From positions 1,860,001 through 1,924,000 of the forward strand of contig NZ_OY771649.1 in the NCBI RefSeq assembly GCF_963674925.1: a stretch of DNA of 64,000 bases, given 5' to 3'. The DNA is from an uncultured Draconibacterium sp. GTDB taxonomy: Bacteria > Bacteroidota > Bacteroidia > Bacteroidales > Prolixibacteraceae. The notes beneath the pieces are model-generated. The model saw only the letters and a list, made by a program, of their open reading frames with translations, did not search any database and had not been told where the DNA came from. Positions 16,152 through 23,948 of the stretch are shown here, piece after piece (the first letter of the stretch is position 1; every line of letters begins with the position of its first letter). The translations under genes and the position numbers were made by a program.

Positions 16152-17216
16152 ATGAAACTTAACATTGCATTATTGCCCGGCGACGGGATCGGACCTGAGA
16201 TTGTTGATCAGGCCATGAAAGCAGTGAAAGCTGTTGCAAAAAAATTTAATCACGAATTAGAATACACCGAGGCACTAACAGGTGCCATTGCCATCGACAC
16301 AGTTGGAGATCCGTATCCGGAAGAAACTCACGAATTGTGTATGAATTCGGATGCTGTACTTTTTGGCGCTATTGGCGACCCAAAATTCGACAACAACCCA
16401 AAAGCACCGGTACGCCCTGAGCAGGGATTGCTGGCCATGCGTAAAAAACTGGGATTGTATGCCAACATCCGTCCGGTAGAAACTTTCGAATCATTGTTGC
16501 ACAAATCGCCACTTCGCCGCGAATTGGTTGAAGGTGCTGATTTTGTTTGTATCCGCGAGTTAACCGGTGGAATGTATTTTGGTGAAAAAGGTAGAAAAGA
16601 CGATGGAAATACCGCATTCGACACTTGTATTTACACTCGTGAAGAAGTTGAGCGTATCTTGAAATTAGGTTACGAATTTGCTGCTAAACGTAACAAAAAG
16701 CTTACTGTGGTTGATAAAGCCAACGTATTGGAAAGCTCGCGTTTGTGGCGTGAAGTGGCACAGGAAATGGCTCCAGATTATCCTGAAATTCAAACAGAAT
16801 ATATGTTTGTGGATAATGCTGCAATGCAAATTATTCAGTGGCCAAAGAATTTTGATGTAATGGTTACTGAGAATATGTTTGGCGATATTCTTACCGACGA
16901 AGCCAGTGTAATCACCGGATCGCTTGGATTGTTGCCATCAGCATCAGTTGGTATCCACACTTCGGTTTTTGAGCCAATTCACGGATCGTATCCACAGGCA
17001 GCTGGTAAAAATATTGCCAACCCGATTGCTACCATCCTTTCGGCAGCTATGATGTTCGAATATGCTTTCGACCTGAAAGAAGAAGGTAAATTGATTCGCG
17101 AGGCTGTTGCGGCTTCAATGGCTGAAGGTTTTGTTACCGAAGACATTGCTGAAGGACCGGCACAAAGCACATCGGCAGTTGGCGACTGGATCGCTCACTG
17201 GATTGAAAAGAACTAA
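16152..17216 (+). CDS. leuB: 3-isopropylmalate dehydrogenase
   Basis: NAD-dependent oxidative decarboxylation of 3-isopropylmalate to 2-ketoisocaproate. The 354-residue protein begins MKLNIALLPGDGIGPEI, the family's N-terminal signature. It has the RRELVEGADFVCIRELTGGMYFG substrate region near residue 120, metal-binding VTENMFGDILTDEAS near residue 237, and the NAD-binding motif EPIHGSYPQAAGKNIANP near residue 275. It is the last gene of the leu operon and is followed by a strong terminator at 17247. The same enzyme would process beta-methylmalate if the adjacent synthase makes citramalate. Confidence 0.97.
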   Translation: MKLNIALLPGDGIGPEIVDQAMKAVKAVAKKFNHELEYTEALTGAIAIDTVGDPYPEETHELCMNSDAVLFGAIGDPKFDNNPKAPVRPEQGLLAMRKKLGLYANIRPVETFESLLHKSPLRRELVEGADFVCIRELTGGMYFGEKGRKDDGNTAFDTCIYTREEVERILKLGYEFAAKRNKKLTVVDKANVLESSRLWREVAQEMAPDYPEIQTEYMFVDNAAMQIIQWPKNFDVMVTENMFGDILTDEASVITGSLGLLPSASVGIHTSVFEPIHGSYPQAAGKNIANPIATILSAAMMFEYAFDLKEEGKLIREAVAASMAEGFVTEDIAEGPAQSTSAVGDWIAHWIEKN

Positions 17217-17246
17217 GAAGATGCGGATTAAAACCGCCTTAAAAAA

Positions 17247-17281
17247 ATAACCGATCTCCTGGGAGATCGGTTATTTTTTTG
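17247..17281 (+). terminator. Rho-independent terminator of the leu operon
   Basis: A 12-bp perfect stem, ATAACCGATCTC (17247-17258) with GAGATCGGTTAT (17263-17274), followed by a T run to 17281. It lies 30 bases after the leuB stop. Confidence 0.92.
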
Positions 17282-17367
17282 TTCTATATTTCCTGTATGC
17301 GTAAGCTGAAGCTGACAGCAAAATAATAGGCATTGGCAAGTTTATATAGAATTATATTTATCCTTTG

Positions 17368-17387
17368 CCGTTGGCTTTAGCCAACGG
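17368..17387. repeat. REP-like palindrome, left of the IS200-type transposase
   Basis: CCGTTGGCTTTAGCCAACGG is a perfect 8-bp stem with a TTTA loop. Related partial units lie at 17298-17318 (GTAAGCTGAAGCTGACAG) and 17409-17421 (CCCGGCTTTAGCC). The shared core is GGCTTTAGCC or GCTGAAGC. Confidence 0.75.
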
Positions 17388-17430
17388 AATATAAGAGTAA
17401 AAAGACTCCCCGGCTTTAGCCATTAATTCG

Positions 17431-17850
17431 CTAAAAATTATACCGTTTTAAAAACTGATCAACCTCCTCTTCCCATGTTATTTTTCGGTGATGCTCGTCC
17501 TGATTTTTTATATATTCTCTTACTCTTTCCACTTGTGATTGACTAACTGAAACAGCGAAATAATCATCCTGCCAATAAAATTTTACAGGCATCACATTCA
17601 TTTTATTAATCCAATACGAACTCTCACCTTTTAGTTGCTGCATTACATCTGCAATAGTCTGTTTCCTTCCAAGATTTATTAGTGCATGCACATGATCTCT
17701 ATGAAGATTAATGTAATTGAGTATAATACCTTTATCACTCGCTTTTTGCCTGATATGTTTGAGAAGAACAGGACGAAAAGTATTCGAGATTATACATTCA
17801 CGATTTTTAGTTGACCAAACACAATGAAGCCAAATTGTGGTATATGACAT
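17431..17850 (-). CDS. tnpA: IS200/IS605-type (RAYT-like) Y1 transposase
   Basis: A single-strand DNA transposase of the HUH Y1 family. ATG at 17850 begins MSYTTIWLHCVWSTKNRE; a TTG 27 bases upstream is less likely. The 139-residue chain is nearly full size. The HUH metal motif is HRDHVHALI near residue 50, and the probable nucleophile is Tyr in VREYIKNQDEHH near residue 116. KGESSYWINK and WQDDYFAVSVS are typical of this short class. No TnpB partner and no IS inverted repeats are present. Instead REP-like palindromes flank the gene on both sides, the arrangement known for REP-associated tyrosine transposases. The gene looks intact. Confidence 0.88.
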   Translation of the reverse strand: MSYTTIWLHCVWSTKNRECIISNTFRPVLLKHIRQKASDKGIILNYINLHRDHVHALINLGRKQTIADVMQQLKGESSYWINKMNVMPVKFYWQDDYFAVSVSQSQVERVREYIKNQDEHHRKITWEEEVDQFLKRYNF

Positions 17851-17926
17851 GTGATTGAGATTTTTGTGTATAGTCAAATATACAAAAATGTTCTGGCTAA
17901 AGCCCTGTGTATCTTCATCATGTTAT

Positions 17927-17946
17927 CCGTCAGCTAAAGCTGACGG
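17927..17946. repeat. REP-like palindrome, right of the IS200-type transposase
   Basis: CCGTCAGCTAAAGCTGACGG is a perfect 8-bp stem with a TAAA loop. A second unit, TGGCTAAAGCC, lies at 17894-17904. The cores are complementary in style to the left-hand repeats (GGCTTTAGCC), so the transposase is bracketed by inverted REP-type units. Confidence 0.75.
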
Positions 17947-17981
17947 CAAAAAAAACGATTAAAAAGATCCAATTATACCGA

Positions 17982-18905
17982 CTATAGTTCTATCTTTTTC
18001 CAAAGAACAGAAAAATCCCATTGCAAAATCTGTTTTAAAATTACCAGCAAAACTACCGAGGAAAGCACTAAAGCCAGCGATTCTTTAACAGGATCGGTTT
18101 CCTGTTGGAAAAACAATGAAGGAACTTGTATCGCCGATTCTTTACTGGTAACCAATAGTGAGCCCAGCGTATTATTAACGGCATGAATACCAATGGCCAG
18201 TTCAATTCCGTCATCGAGTACTGCTGTAATTGCGAATGCCACACCAAAAACAAAATACGATGGCATCATCATCCAGAATCCGTGTTCTTTCACCTCCGGA
18301 TTCATTCCATGCAATAAAGCAAACAGAACCGATGGAATAAGAATAACCGCCCATCTGTTTTTTGTCCATACGGCTACCCCTTGTGCCAGGTAACCACGGA
18401 AGATAAATTCTTCGGTGCCCGACTGAATAGGAATAAGAAGAACAGCAACAAAAACCAAAGGGATAAAAGCAGCCGGATCAAAACGAAACTCAAGCTCTTC
18501 CGGACTTAATAGTAACTGCACAAAAAATAAAATCAGCATTATTGCTCCCCATACAGCAACTCCCAGCCAAAACCTGTTCCACCTAAAAGGCCGACCACCA
18601 TTTACAACATCTTTTGAAGTTCGTTGATGAAACGACTTTATCAGAACAATAGCCAAAACAAGCGTTACTATAAATGGAATAACCATTAATGCTAATCCAA
18701 GGCTTGGATTGATTCCATAAGCAGATAAATCCATCGGATTCTCCGGAGTCGCCATCTGTCCACCATTCATGGCTATGGCTGCCACCATTACAACAACAAG
18801 CGGAATAGCACCAACGATTTGCCCCACAAACAATGCCACAAGAATTACAACCAGGTATTTCCACCATTCATTTTGACCGTCGAAAGCGCGCGATAAATGT
18901 TTCAT
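17982..18905 (-). CDS. CPBP-family intramembrane metalloprotease
   Basis: An integral membrane protein of 307 residues with about eight hydrophobic segments, of the CAAX prenyl protease 2 / bacteriocin-processing (Abi) family. The signature glutamate pair and arginine are visible as SGTEEFIFRGYL near residue 163. The second motif is FALLHGMNPE near residue 195 and the third is GIHAVNN near residue 237; these His residues complete the expected metal site. Family members cleave membrane peptides or act in immunity to bacteriocins, and the substrate here is unknown. It stands alone on the minus strand and diverges from the 19112 gene across about 200 bp. Confidence 0.88.
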   Translation of the reverse strand: MKHLSRAFDGQNEWWKYLVVILVALFVGQIVGAIPLVVVMVAAIAMNGGQMATPENPMDLSAYGINPSLGLALMVIPFIVTLVLAIVLIKSFHQRTSKDVVNGGRPFRWNRFWLGVAVWGAIMLILFFVQLLLSPEELEFRFDPAAFIPLVFVAVLLIPIQSGTEEFIFRGYLAQGVAVWTKNRWAVILIPSVLFALLHGMNPEVKEHGFWMMMPSYFVFGVAFAITAVLDDGIELAIGIHAVNNTLGSLLVTSKESAIQVPSLFFQQETDPVKESLALVLSSVVLLVILKQILQWDFSVLWKKIEL

Positions 18906-19085
18906 TTCTTTCTTCTCTTTTGAAGGTTTAAAGTGTTAGCGAAGTTAAAACATTTTGTTAAACGGTCAAGTATAAGTTTTCGATCAATAAGTCTCCTTCC
19001 CTATCAACCAATATTCCACCGCAGTGAATCGAAAAAAGAGATGAAAAAATGCCCCTGCTATTTTATTTCTAAAAAATATTCACTT

Positions 19086-19107
19086 ACTTTGTATTTCAAA
19101 GTACTTT
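19086..19107 (+). promoter_or_regulatory. Operator-like dyad and promoter upstream of the 19112 gene
   Basis: ACTTTG-TATTT-CAAAGT followed by ACTTT gives two overlapping dyads, ACTTTG/CAAAGT and the palindrome AAAGTACTTT. It overlaps a TACTTTG -7-like box and ends 4 bases before the ATG. The same pattern recurs at 20063-20084 before creD, so both are probable binding sites for the HTH protein encoded between them. Confidence 0.72.
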
Positions 19108-19111
19108 TAAA

Positions 19112-19738
19112 ATGAATGAATCAGAAAAGCTGTTAAACGAATTAAAAGACATCCGCAACATTATGGAGCGCTCAAGCCGCTTCCTGTCACTAAGCGGGCT
19201 ATCAGGAATAATGGTGGGTATCTACGCGCTGATTGGTGCATTTTTTGCCTACCGCATCGTTTATATTCAATTCCCATCCGCTGTACGGCAGGAATATATA
19301 AACGACACGCTCACAGCTGTCTTTATAATCGGCATTACGGTACTTGTTCTGTCGCTATTCACCATTTACGTTTTAACGGTAAAACAGGCTAAAAAAGAGC
19401 AAAAACCCATTTGGGGACCGGGCTCAAAACTGTTACTGATCAATCTGCTTATTCCGCTTGCAACGGGTGGAATACTAACCACGATACTTGCATTTCGCGG
19501 ATACTACGGCGTTGTAAGTCCGTGTTTCCTCATTTTTTATGGATTGGCGTTGGTGAACGCAGCAAAATATACACGTCCCGAAATTCTTAGTCTTGGTTTG
19601 GTAGAAATTATATTAGGACTTCTTGCAGCTATATTTCCGGGTTACGGGCTTTATTTCTGGGCTATTGGTTTTGGTATCGTTCATATTATTTACGGATTTA
19701 TGTTCTTAAATCGTGAAAACAAAAATTCAGAAGCGTGA
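19112..19738 (+). CDS. Putative membrane protein linked to a winged-helix regulator
   Basis: Unknown function. The 208-residue protein has about six hydrophobic segments: residues near 25-50, 68-92, 105-125, 130-148, 155-175 and 178-198. The N-terminus is cytoplasmic-looking and charged (MNESEKLLNELKDIRNIMERSSRFL). It is the first gene of a three-gene cluster with the HTH gene, whose GTG start overlaps its stop, and creD. An operator-like dyad sits directly before its start, so it is probably autoregulated by the HTH protein together with creD. It may act with the regulator in an envelope response; no catalytic motif is visible. Confidence 0.75.
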   Translation: MNESEKLLNELKDIRNIMERSSRFLSLSGLSGIMVGIYALIGAFFAYRIVYIQFPSAVRQEYINDTLTAVFIIGITVLVLSLFTIYVLTVKQAKKEQKPIWGPGSKLLLINLLIPLATGGILTTILAFRGYYGVVSPCFLIFYGLALVNAAKYTRPEILSLGLVEIILGLLAAIFPGYGLYFWAIGFGIVHIIYGFMFLNRENKNSEA

Positions 19739-20046
19739 AGAATCCGATTCAAAATCTGAATAAGGCCTTTGAGAACAAAGTGAGGCTGGGCGTTATGGCT
19801 GCCTTGATGGTAAATTCGCGCTTGAGTTTTAACGAACTGAAAGACTTGCTTGAATTAACCGATGGTAACCTGGCCAGCCACATTAAAGCATTGGAAAAGG
19901 AAAAATTCATTTCGGTGAATAAAACCTTTGTGGGCAAAAAACCCAACACTACTTACGCCGTTACATTAAGCGGGAGTAAAGCTTTTGAGCTGCATTTAAA
20001 AGCATTGGAAGATTTAATAAAGAATCAAAATATTACAAATAATTAA
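19735..20046 (+). CDS. Winged-helix transcriptional regulator (ArsR/MarR-like, HTH_34 type)
   Basis: A 103-residue DNA-binding protein that is almost entirely one winged-helix domain. RLGVMAALMVNSRLSFNELKDLLELTDGNLASHIKALEKEKFI contains helices 1-4 with the recognition helix TDGNLASHIKALE. The wing is SVNKTFVGKKPNTTYAVT, and the C-terminal helix KAFELHLKALEDLIK likely dimerises. The start is GTG at 19735, overlapping the previous stop (GTGA), which points to coupled translation. No effector domain or metal-binding Cys is present. Identical dyads before the upstream membrane gene and before creD suggest that it represses both. Confidence 0.88.
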   Translation: MKNPIQNLNKAFENKVRLGVMAALMVNSRLSFNELKDLLELTDGNLASHIKALEKEKFISVNKTFVGKKPNTTYAVTLSGSKAFELHLKALEDLIKNQNITNN

Positions 20047-20062
20047 TTTTTTTTATCAATCT

Positions 20063-20084
20063 ACTTTGTACCTCAAAGTACTTT
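20063..20084 (+). promoter_or_regulatory. Operator-like dyad and promoter upstream of creD
   Basis: ACTTTG-TACCT-CAAAGT plus ACTTT, matching the site at 19086-19107 except for the two middle spacer bases. It overlaps a TACTTTG -7-like box and ends 15 bases before the creD ATG. Confidence 0.75.
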
Positions 20085-20099
20085 CAAAACAATTAAATC

Positions 20100-21440
20100 A
20101 TGGAAAAACAAGAAAACATTTTAGACCGCCTGGGAATCAGCTTTCACCGAACTCTATCGTTCAAACTTTTAGTGATCGGGATGCTTATTCTAATTCTGCT
20201 GATACCCAAAGTAATGATTATGGAGCTGATTGGCGAACGCCAGAGTAATTCCTTTCAGGTTGTTGACGAAGTAATGAGCAAATGGTCGAACGAACAGCTC
20301 ATCAGTGGCCCCGTACTATTTGTTCCTTTCAAAAAGAAAATCTACAACGAGGAGGAAAACACCTACAACGAAGTTACACGTTATGCCACCTTCCTTCCCA
20401 AAGAATTATCGGTTAACGGAACACTGCTACCCAAAAAATTGCAACGCAGTATTTACAATGTTGATGTGTACGAGGCGGAACTTGCAATAACCGGGAATTT
20501 TAAGGATATCGATCTGGAGAAACTGAACATCGAATCTTCGGATATAATGTGGGACGATGCCCAGTTACAATTATCAATCAGCGACCTAAGAGGGATAAAC
20601 AAAGGGCTGGAACTAAACTGGAACGACAAAGCCTATACATTTTCGCCCGGAAAAGCCACATCATCGATCGGGCACAGCGGTGTTTCCATTCCTTTGAAAG
20701 AGCTTTATACCAGCGGCCTGAACGGAGCATTTAATATTAAACTGCTGTTAAAAGGCAGCCAAAACCTGATGTTTACTCCGCTGGGCGAACAAACCTCGGT
20801 TCATTTGGAGTCGATCTGGAACGATCCGGGTTTTACAGGCAATTACCTGCCTGCCGACCGTAATGTGGACGAAAAAGGTTTTCAGGCCGACTGGAGCGTA
20901 TTACATTTTAACCGAAACTATCCGCAACAATGGATAAGCACCAATCAGTCCTTAAATCAAAACGATATTGAAAATTCAAAATTCGGTGTAGAAATGGTAA
21001 GCCTTGCCGACCATTACCAAAAAAACATCCGCAGCGCCAAATATGCCATCCTTATCATTATCATCACTTTTGTGGTCTTCTTTATGTTCGAAGTGTTGTC
21101 AAAACAGCGTATCCACCCGTTTCAGTACATTATGGTGGGATCGGCAATCAGTATTTTCTATTTGCTGTTGCTTTCAATTTCTGAGCATTTAGGTTTTAAC
21201 ATAGCTTACCTGGTTGCCGCTTTAGCAGTAATTATACTGGTGTTCTTTTACACACGCAGTTTTATGCCAAAACTAAAAACTCAGCTGGGAACAAGTTTAG
21301 GTTTGGCCGGCTGTTACCTTTTCATTTTTATTCTGCTGCAACTCGAATCGTTTGCATTACTAACCGGAAGTATCGGATTATTCGTGCTACTGGCTGCATT
21401 AATGTATTCAACACGAAAAGTAAACTGGTATAAAGAATAA
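20100..21440 (+). CDS. creD: Inner-membrane protein CreD
   Basis: A CreD-family inner-membrane protein (446 residues), linked in other bacteria to envelope stress and colicin tolerance; its biochemical role is not known. An N-terminal membrane segment (LLVIGMLILILLIPKVMI, about residues 22-40) is followed by MELIGERQSNSFQVVDEVMSKWSNEQLISGPVL, typical of the family. A large extracytoplasmic domain comes next (about 60-310), then a bundle of about five membrane segments at 320-440. It has its own operator-like promoter and follows the HTH gene by 53 bp. In this window control would be by the small winged-helix protein, not by a CreBC two-component system. Confidence 0.92.
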   Translation: MEKQENILDRLGISFHRTLSFKLLVIGMLILILLIPKVMIMELIGERQSNSFQVVDEVMSKWSNEQLISGPVLFVPFKKKIYNEEENTYNEVTRYATFLPKELSVNGTLLPKKLQRSIYNVDVYEAELAITGNFKDIDLEKLNIESSDIMWDDAQLQLSISDLRGINKGLELNWNDKAYTFSPGKATSSIGHSGVSIPLKELYTSGLNGAFNIKLLLKGSQNLMFTPLGEQTSVHLESIWNDPGFTGNYLPADRNVDEKGFQADWSVLHFNRNYPQQWISTNQSLNQNDIENSKFGVEMVSLADHYQKNIRSAKYAILIIIITFVVFFMFEVLSKQRIHPFQYIMVGSAISIFYLLLLSISEHLGFNIAYLVAALAVIILVFFYTRSFMPKLKTQLGTSLGLAGCYLFIFILLQLESFALLTGSIGLFVLLAALMYSTRKVNWYKE

Positions 21441-21447
21441 GAATAAC

Positions 21448-21480
21448 ACATTTCCTCCCGGATGATCCGGGAGGAAATGT
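21448..21480. terminator. Perfect 33-bp palindrome after creD (possible terminator or stabilising hairpin)
   Basis: ACATTTCCTCCCGGAT - G - ATCCGGGAGGAAATGT, a perfect 16-bp inverted repeat around one base. It lies 7 bases after the creD stop and 15 bases before dgkA. There is no T run on either side, so termination is uncertain. Confidence 0.55.
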
Positions 21481-21495
21481 CAAAAATTACTAGCC

Positions 21496-21846
21496 ATGAA
21501 AAACGTCTTTTTAGCAAAAAGGCTACACAGCTTTAAATATGCGCTTAACGGATTATGGCACTTGTGGAAAAAGGAAATAAATTTTCGAATTCACATTTTT
21601 GCAACTATAACTGCGACTGCTTTGGGTTGGCTCATCGAAATTACCCGAACCAAATGGTTGCTGATTATGATTTGTGTTGGAATTGTACTGGGGGCCGAAG
21701 CATTTAATTCAGCTATTGAGCGCATTTGTGATCTTATTTCTCCAGAGAAAAATACACAGATCAAAATCATAAAAGATATTTCTGCCGCCGCAGTTTTAAT
21801 CGTTTCTGCTATGGCTGCAATCATTGGACTATTTATCTTCTGCTAA
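21496..21846 (+). CDS. dgkA: Diacylglycerol/undecaprenol kinase family protein
   Basis: A small integral-membrane lipid kinase of the DgkA type, which in this lineage probably phosphorylates undecaprenol or diacylglycerol. The 116-residue product has an amphipathic N-terminus (SFKYALNGLWHLWKKEINFRIH) with the conserved Glu and Asn, then three membrane helices (about 33-50, 53-70 and 92-115). The catalytic signature GAEAFNSAIERICDLI is near residue 72. It follows a strong palindrome after creD, so it is likely a separate transcript or receives limited read-through. Substrate choice cannot be read from sequence. Confidence 0.9.
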   Translation: MKNVFLAKRLHSFKYALNGLWHLWKKEINFRIHIFATITATALGWLIEITRTKWLLIMICVGIVLGAEAFNSAIERICDLISPEKNTQIKIIKDISAAAVLIVSAMAAIIGLFIFC

Positions 21847-21871
21847 AAGTCATAAAATCTATCCGACAAGC

Positions 21872-21901
21872 TTGCTTTTAGCGGTGTCCCATATATCTTT
21901 G
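21872..21901 (+). promoter_or_regulatory. Bacteroidota promoter of ilvA
   Basis: A -33 TTG at 21872-21874 and a perfect -7 box TATCTTTG at 21894-21901, with 19 bases between. It predicts a very short leader before the ATG at 21917 and supports that start over an upstream in-frame ATG at 21824. Confidence 0.8.
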
Positions 21902-21916
21902 CAAAAAAATTGCACA

Positions 21917-23176
21917 ATGAGCGACACAAAATATTTCCCCCAATTAAAAGATATAACCACTGCAAAGCATAACCTTTGCGAAATAGTATTGCACACACCA
22001 CTTCAGAAAAACCTGAACTTATCGGAAGAATACAGCGCTAACGTATTTCTGAAACGCGAAGATCTGCAAATCGTACGTTCCTATAAAATTCGCGGGGCTT
22101 ACAATAAAATAGCGCAACTTTCAGACGCTGAACGTGAAAAAGGAGTGGTTTGCGCCAGTGCCGGAAACCATGCGCAGGGCGTTGCCTACTCGTGCCGTCT
22201 GTTAGGAATTGAAGGCAAAATTTACATGCCCACAACAACGCCTAAACAAAAAATTAAGCAGGTAAAAATGTTTGGCAAAACGCACGTTGAGGTGATAATA
22301 ACCGGCGATACTTACGACGATGCCCACCGTGCCGCGTTGGAAGATTGCCAGAAAACCGGCATGGCATTTATCCATCCATTCGACGATCCGCAAATTATTG
22401 AAGGACAGGCGACTGTTGGTCTGGAGATTTTACAGGATTCCACCGAAACGATCGACTACTTGTTTGTTCCCATAGGAGGTGGCGGTTTGGCAGCCGGAGT
22501 TGGAGCCTGTTTTAAACAAATCAGCCCAAACACAAAAATTATTGGTGTTGAACCTGCGGGTGCACCATCAATGCAAAAGTCGCTGGAAGCCAACAGTGTA
22601 ATTAAGCTGGAAAACATCGACAAGTTTGTTGACGGAGCTGCTGTTCAGCGTGTTGGCGATATTACTTTCGAAATATGTAAAAAAGTGGTTGACGAATTTC
22701 AATCGGTTCCTGAAGGAAAAATTTGTACTAAAATTCTGGAGCTATACAACCGCGATGCTATTGTTATTGAGCCGGCAGGAGCACTGTCGATTGCTGCTCT
22801 TGATTTTTACCGCGAGCAAATTAAAGGGAAAAATGTAGTTTGTATTGTTAGCGGAAGCAATAACGACATTACCCGCACCGAAGAAATAAAAGAGCGTTCG
22901 CTGCTTTACGAAGGGCTAAAACATTATTTCATTGTTCGGTTCCCGCAACGTGCCGGTGCTTTACGCACTTTTGTTGATGTGGTGCTTGGCCCCACCGATG
23001 ATGTTACCCATTTTGAATACTCGAAAAAAACAAATCGCGAAAAAGGGCCTGCCGTTATCGGAATTGAGGTGCAGAAAAAGGAAGATTTTAATGGCCTTGT
23101 AAAACGAATGGATGAAAATGGATTCATCTACGAGTACCTGAATGAAAAAGCTGATCTCTTTCAGTTTTTGATCTGA
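21917..23176 (+). CDS. ilvA: Threonine ammonia-lyase (threonine dehydratase), biosynthetic type
   Basis: A PLP enzyme converting threonine to 2-oxobutyrate and ammonia, the entry to isoleucine synthesis. ATG 21917 gives 419 residues; the upstream frame to 21824 overlaps dgkA and its promoter. The PLP lysine is in SYKIRGAYNKI near residue 58, the phosphate loop is IGGGGLAAGVG near residue 190, and NHAQGVA is present. The C-terminal domain (about 335-419, YFIVRFPQRAGALRTFVD) is a single ACT-like regulatory domain, as in the shorter IlvA subfamily. It is monocistronic, between its own promoter and a bidirectional terminator, and therefore lies outside the attenuated leu operon. Confidence 0.96.
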   Translation: MSDTKYFPQLKDITTAKHNLCEIVLHTPLQKNLNLSEEYSANVFLKREDLQIVRSYKIRGAYNKIAQLSDAEREKGVVCASAGNHAQGVAYSCRLLGIEGKIYMPTTTPKQKIKQVKMFGKTHVEVIITGDTYDDAHRAALEDCQKTGMAFIHPFDDPQIIEGQATVGLEILQDSTETIDYLFVPIGGGGLAAGVGACFKQISPNTKIIGVEPAGAPSMQKSLEANSVIKLENIDKFVDGAAVQRVGDITFEICKKVVDEFQSVPEGKICTKILELYNRDAIVIEPAGALSIAALDFYREQIKGKNVVCIVSGSNNDITRTEEIKERSLLYEGLKHYFIVRFPQRAGALRTFVDVVLGPTDDVTHFEYSKKTNREKGPAVIGIEVQKKEDFNGLVKRMDENGFIYEYLNEKADLFQFLI

Positions 23177-23202
23177 TTACCGCAACAACAAATCATAATT
23201 AT

Positions 23203-23246
23203 AAAAAAAGAGCCATCCCTCAGCTGACGGATGGCTCTTTTTTTAT
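23203..23246. terminator. Bidirectional terminator between ilvA and aqpZ
   Basis: Stem AGAGCCATCC (23210-23219) with GGATGGCTCT (23229-23238), with an A run before and a T run after. It therefore works as an intrinsic terminator for ilvA on the plus strand and for aqpZ on the minus strand. Confidence 0.9.
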
Positions 23247-23258
23247 ATTTCAGTCTGA

Positions 23259-23948
23259 TTATTCTTCTTCAGGAGAAAGGTATTTATACACGATACCGGC
23301 CAAAATTGCACCAATTATCGGGGCTACCCAAAACAGCCACAACTGTCCGATCAACTCTCCATTACCGGTAAAAATTGCCTGACTGGTACTACGTGCCGGA
23401 TTTACCGATGTATTGGTAACCGGAATGCTTATAAGGTGAATTAAAGTTAAACACAAACCAATGGCAACACCTGCCAGATATTTGGGTGCTTTTGAATGTG
23501 TTGCGCCCAAAATAACGATCAGGAAGAAAAAGGTAAGCACCACCTCGCAAACCAATGCAGCTACCATACCATAACCTCCAGGCGAGTAGGCTCCGTATCC
23601 GTTGGAAGCAAAAGTTCCGATTTCGGCACCGGCTTTACCTGTTGCAATAATGTAAAGCACAGCAGCACCGGCAATACCTCCCAGCACCTGCGCAACAATG
23701 TAAGGTATAAGGTCTTTGACATCAAACCGACCGCCAATCCATAATCCAACTGAAACTGCAGGATTTAAGTGACAACCGGAAATATGCCCGATTGCATAAA
23801 CCATGGTTAAAACGGTTAGACCAAAGGCCAGGGCCACACCGGCAAACCCAATTCCCAACTCCGGGAAAGCGGCTGCAAGCACAGCACTTCCACAACCTCC
23901 AAGAACCAACCACATGGTTCCGAAAAATTCAGCAACTAATTTTTTCAT
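23259..23948 (-). CDS. aqpZ: Aquaporin Z
   Basis: A water channel of the major intrinsic protein family in the inner membrane. The 229-residue protein begins MKKLVAEFFGTMWLVLGGCGSAV, the typical AqpZ start. Both NPA boxes are present: GCHLNPAVSVG near residue 63 and NTSVNPARSTSQA near residue 185. The constriction-site Arg follows the second NPA and a His is in LIHLISIPVTN, which indicates a water-selective pore rather than a glycerol facilitator. Six membrane helices are visible. The gene is alone on the minus strand. A short copy of the 3' end of ilvA lies about 150 bp upstream of its start, so aqpZ is bracketed by direct repeats. Confidence 0.96.
   Translation of the reverse strand: MKKLVAEFFGTMWLVLGGCGSAVLAAAFPELGIGFAGVALAFGLTVLTMVYAIGHISGCHLNPAVSVGLWIGGRFDVKDLIPYIVAQVLGGIAGAAVLYIIATGKAGAEIGTFASNGYGAYSPGGYGMVAALVCEVVLTFFFLIVILGATHSKAPKYLAGVAIGLCLTLIHLISIPVTNTSVNPARSTSQAIFTGNGELIGQLWLFWVAPIIGAILAGIVYKYLSPEEE

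Noticed and set aside
17298..17946. CRISPR-like repeats around the small transposase
   Set aside because: The palindromes are few, unevenly spaced and lack equal-length spacers; REP units next to a RAYT explain them better.
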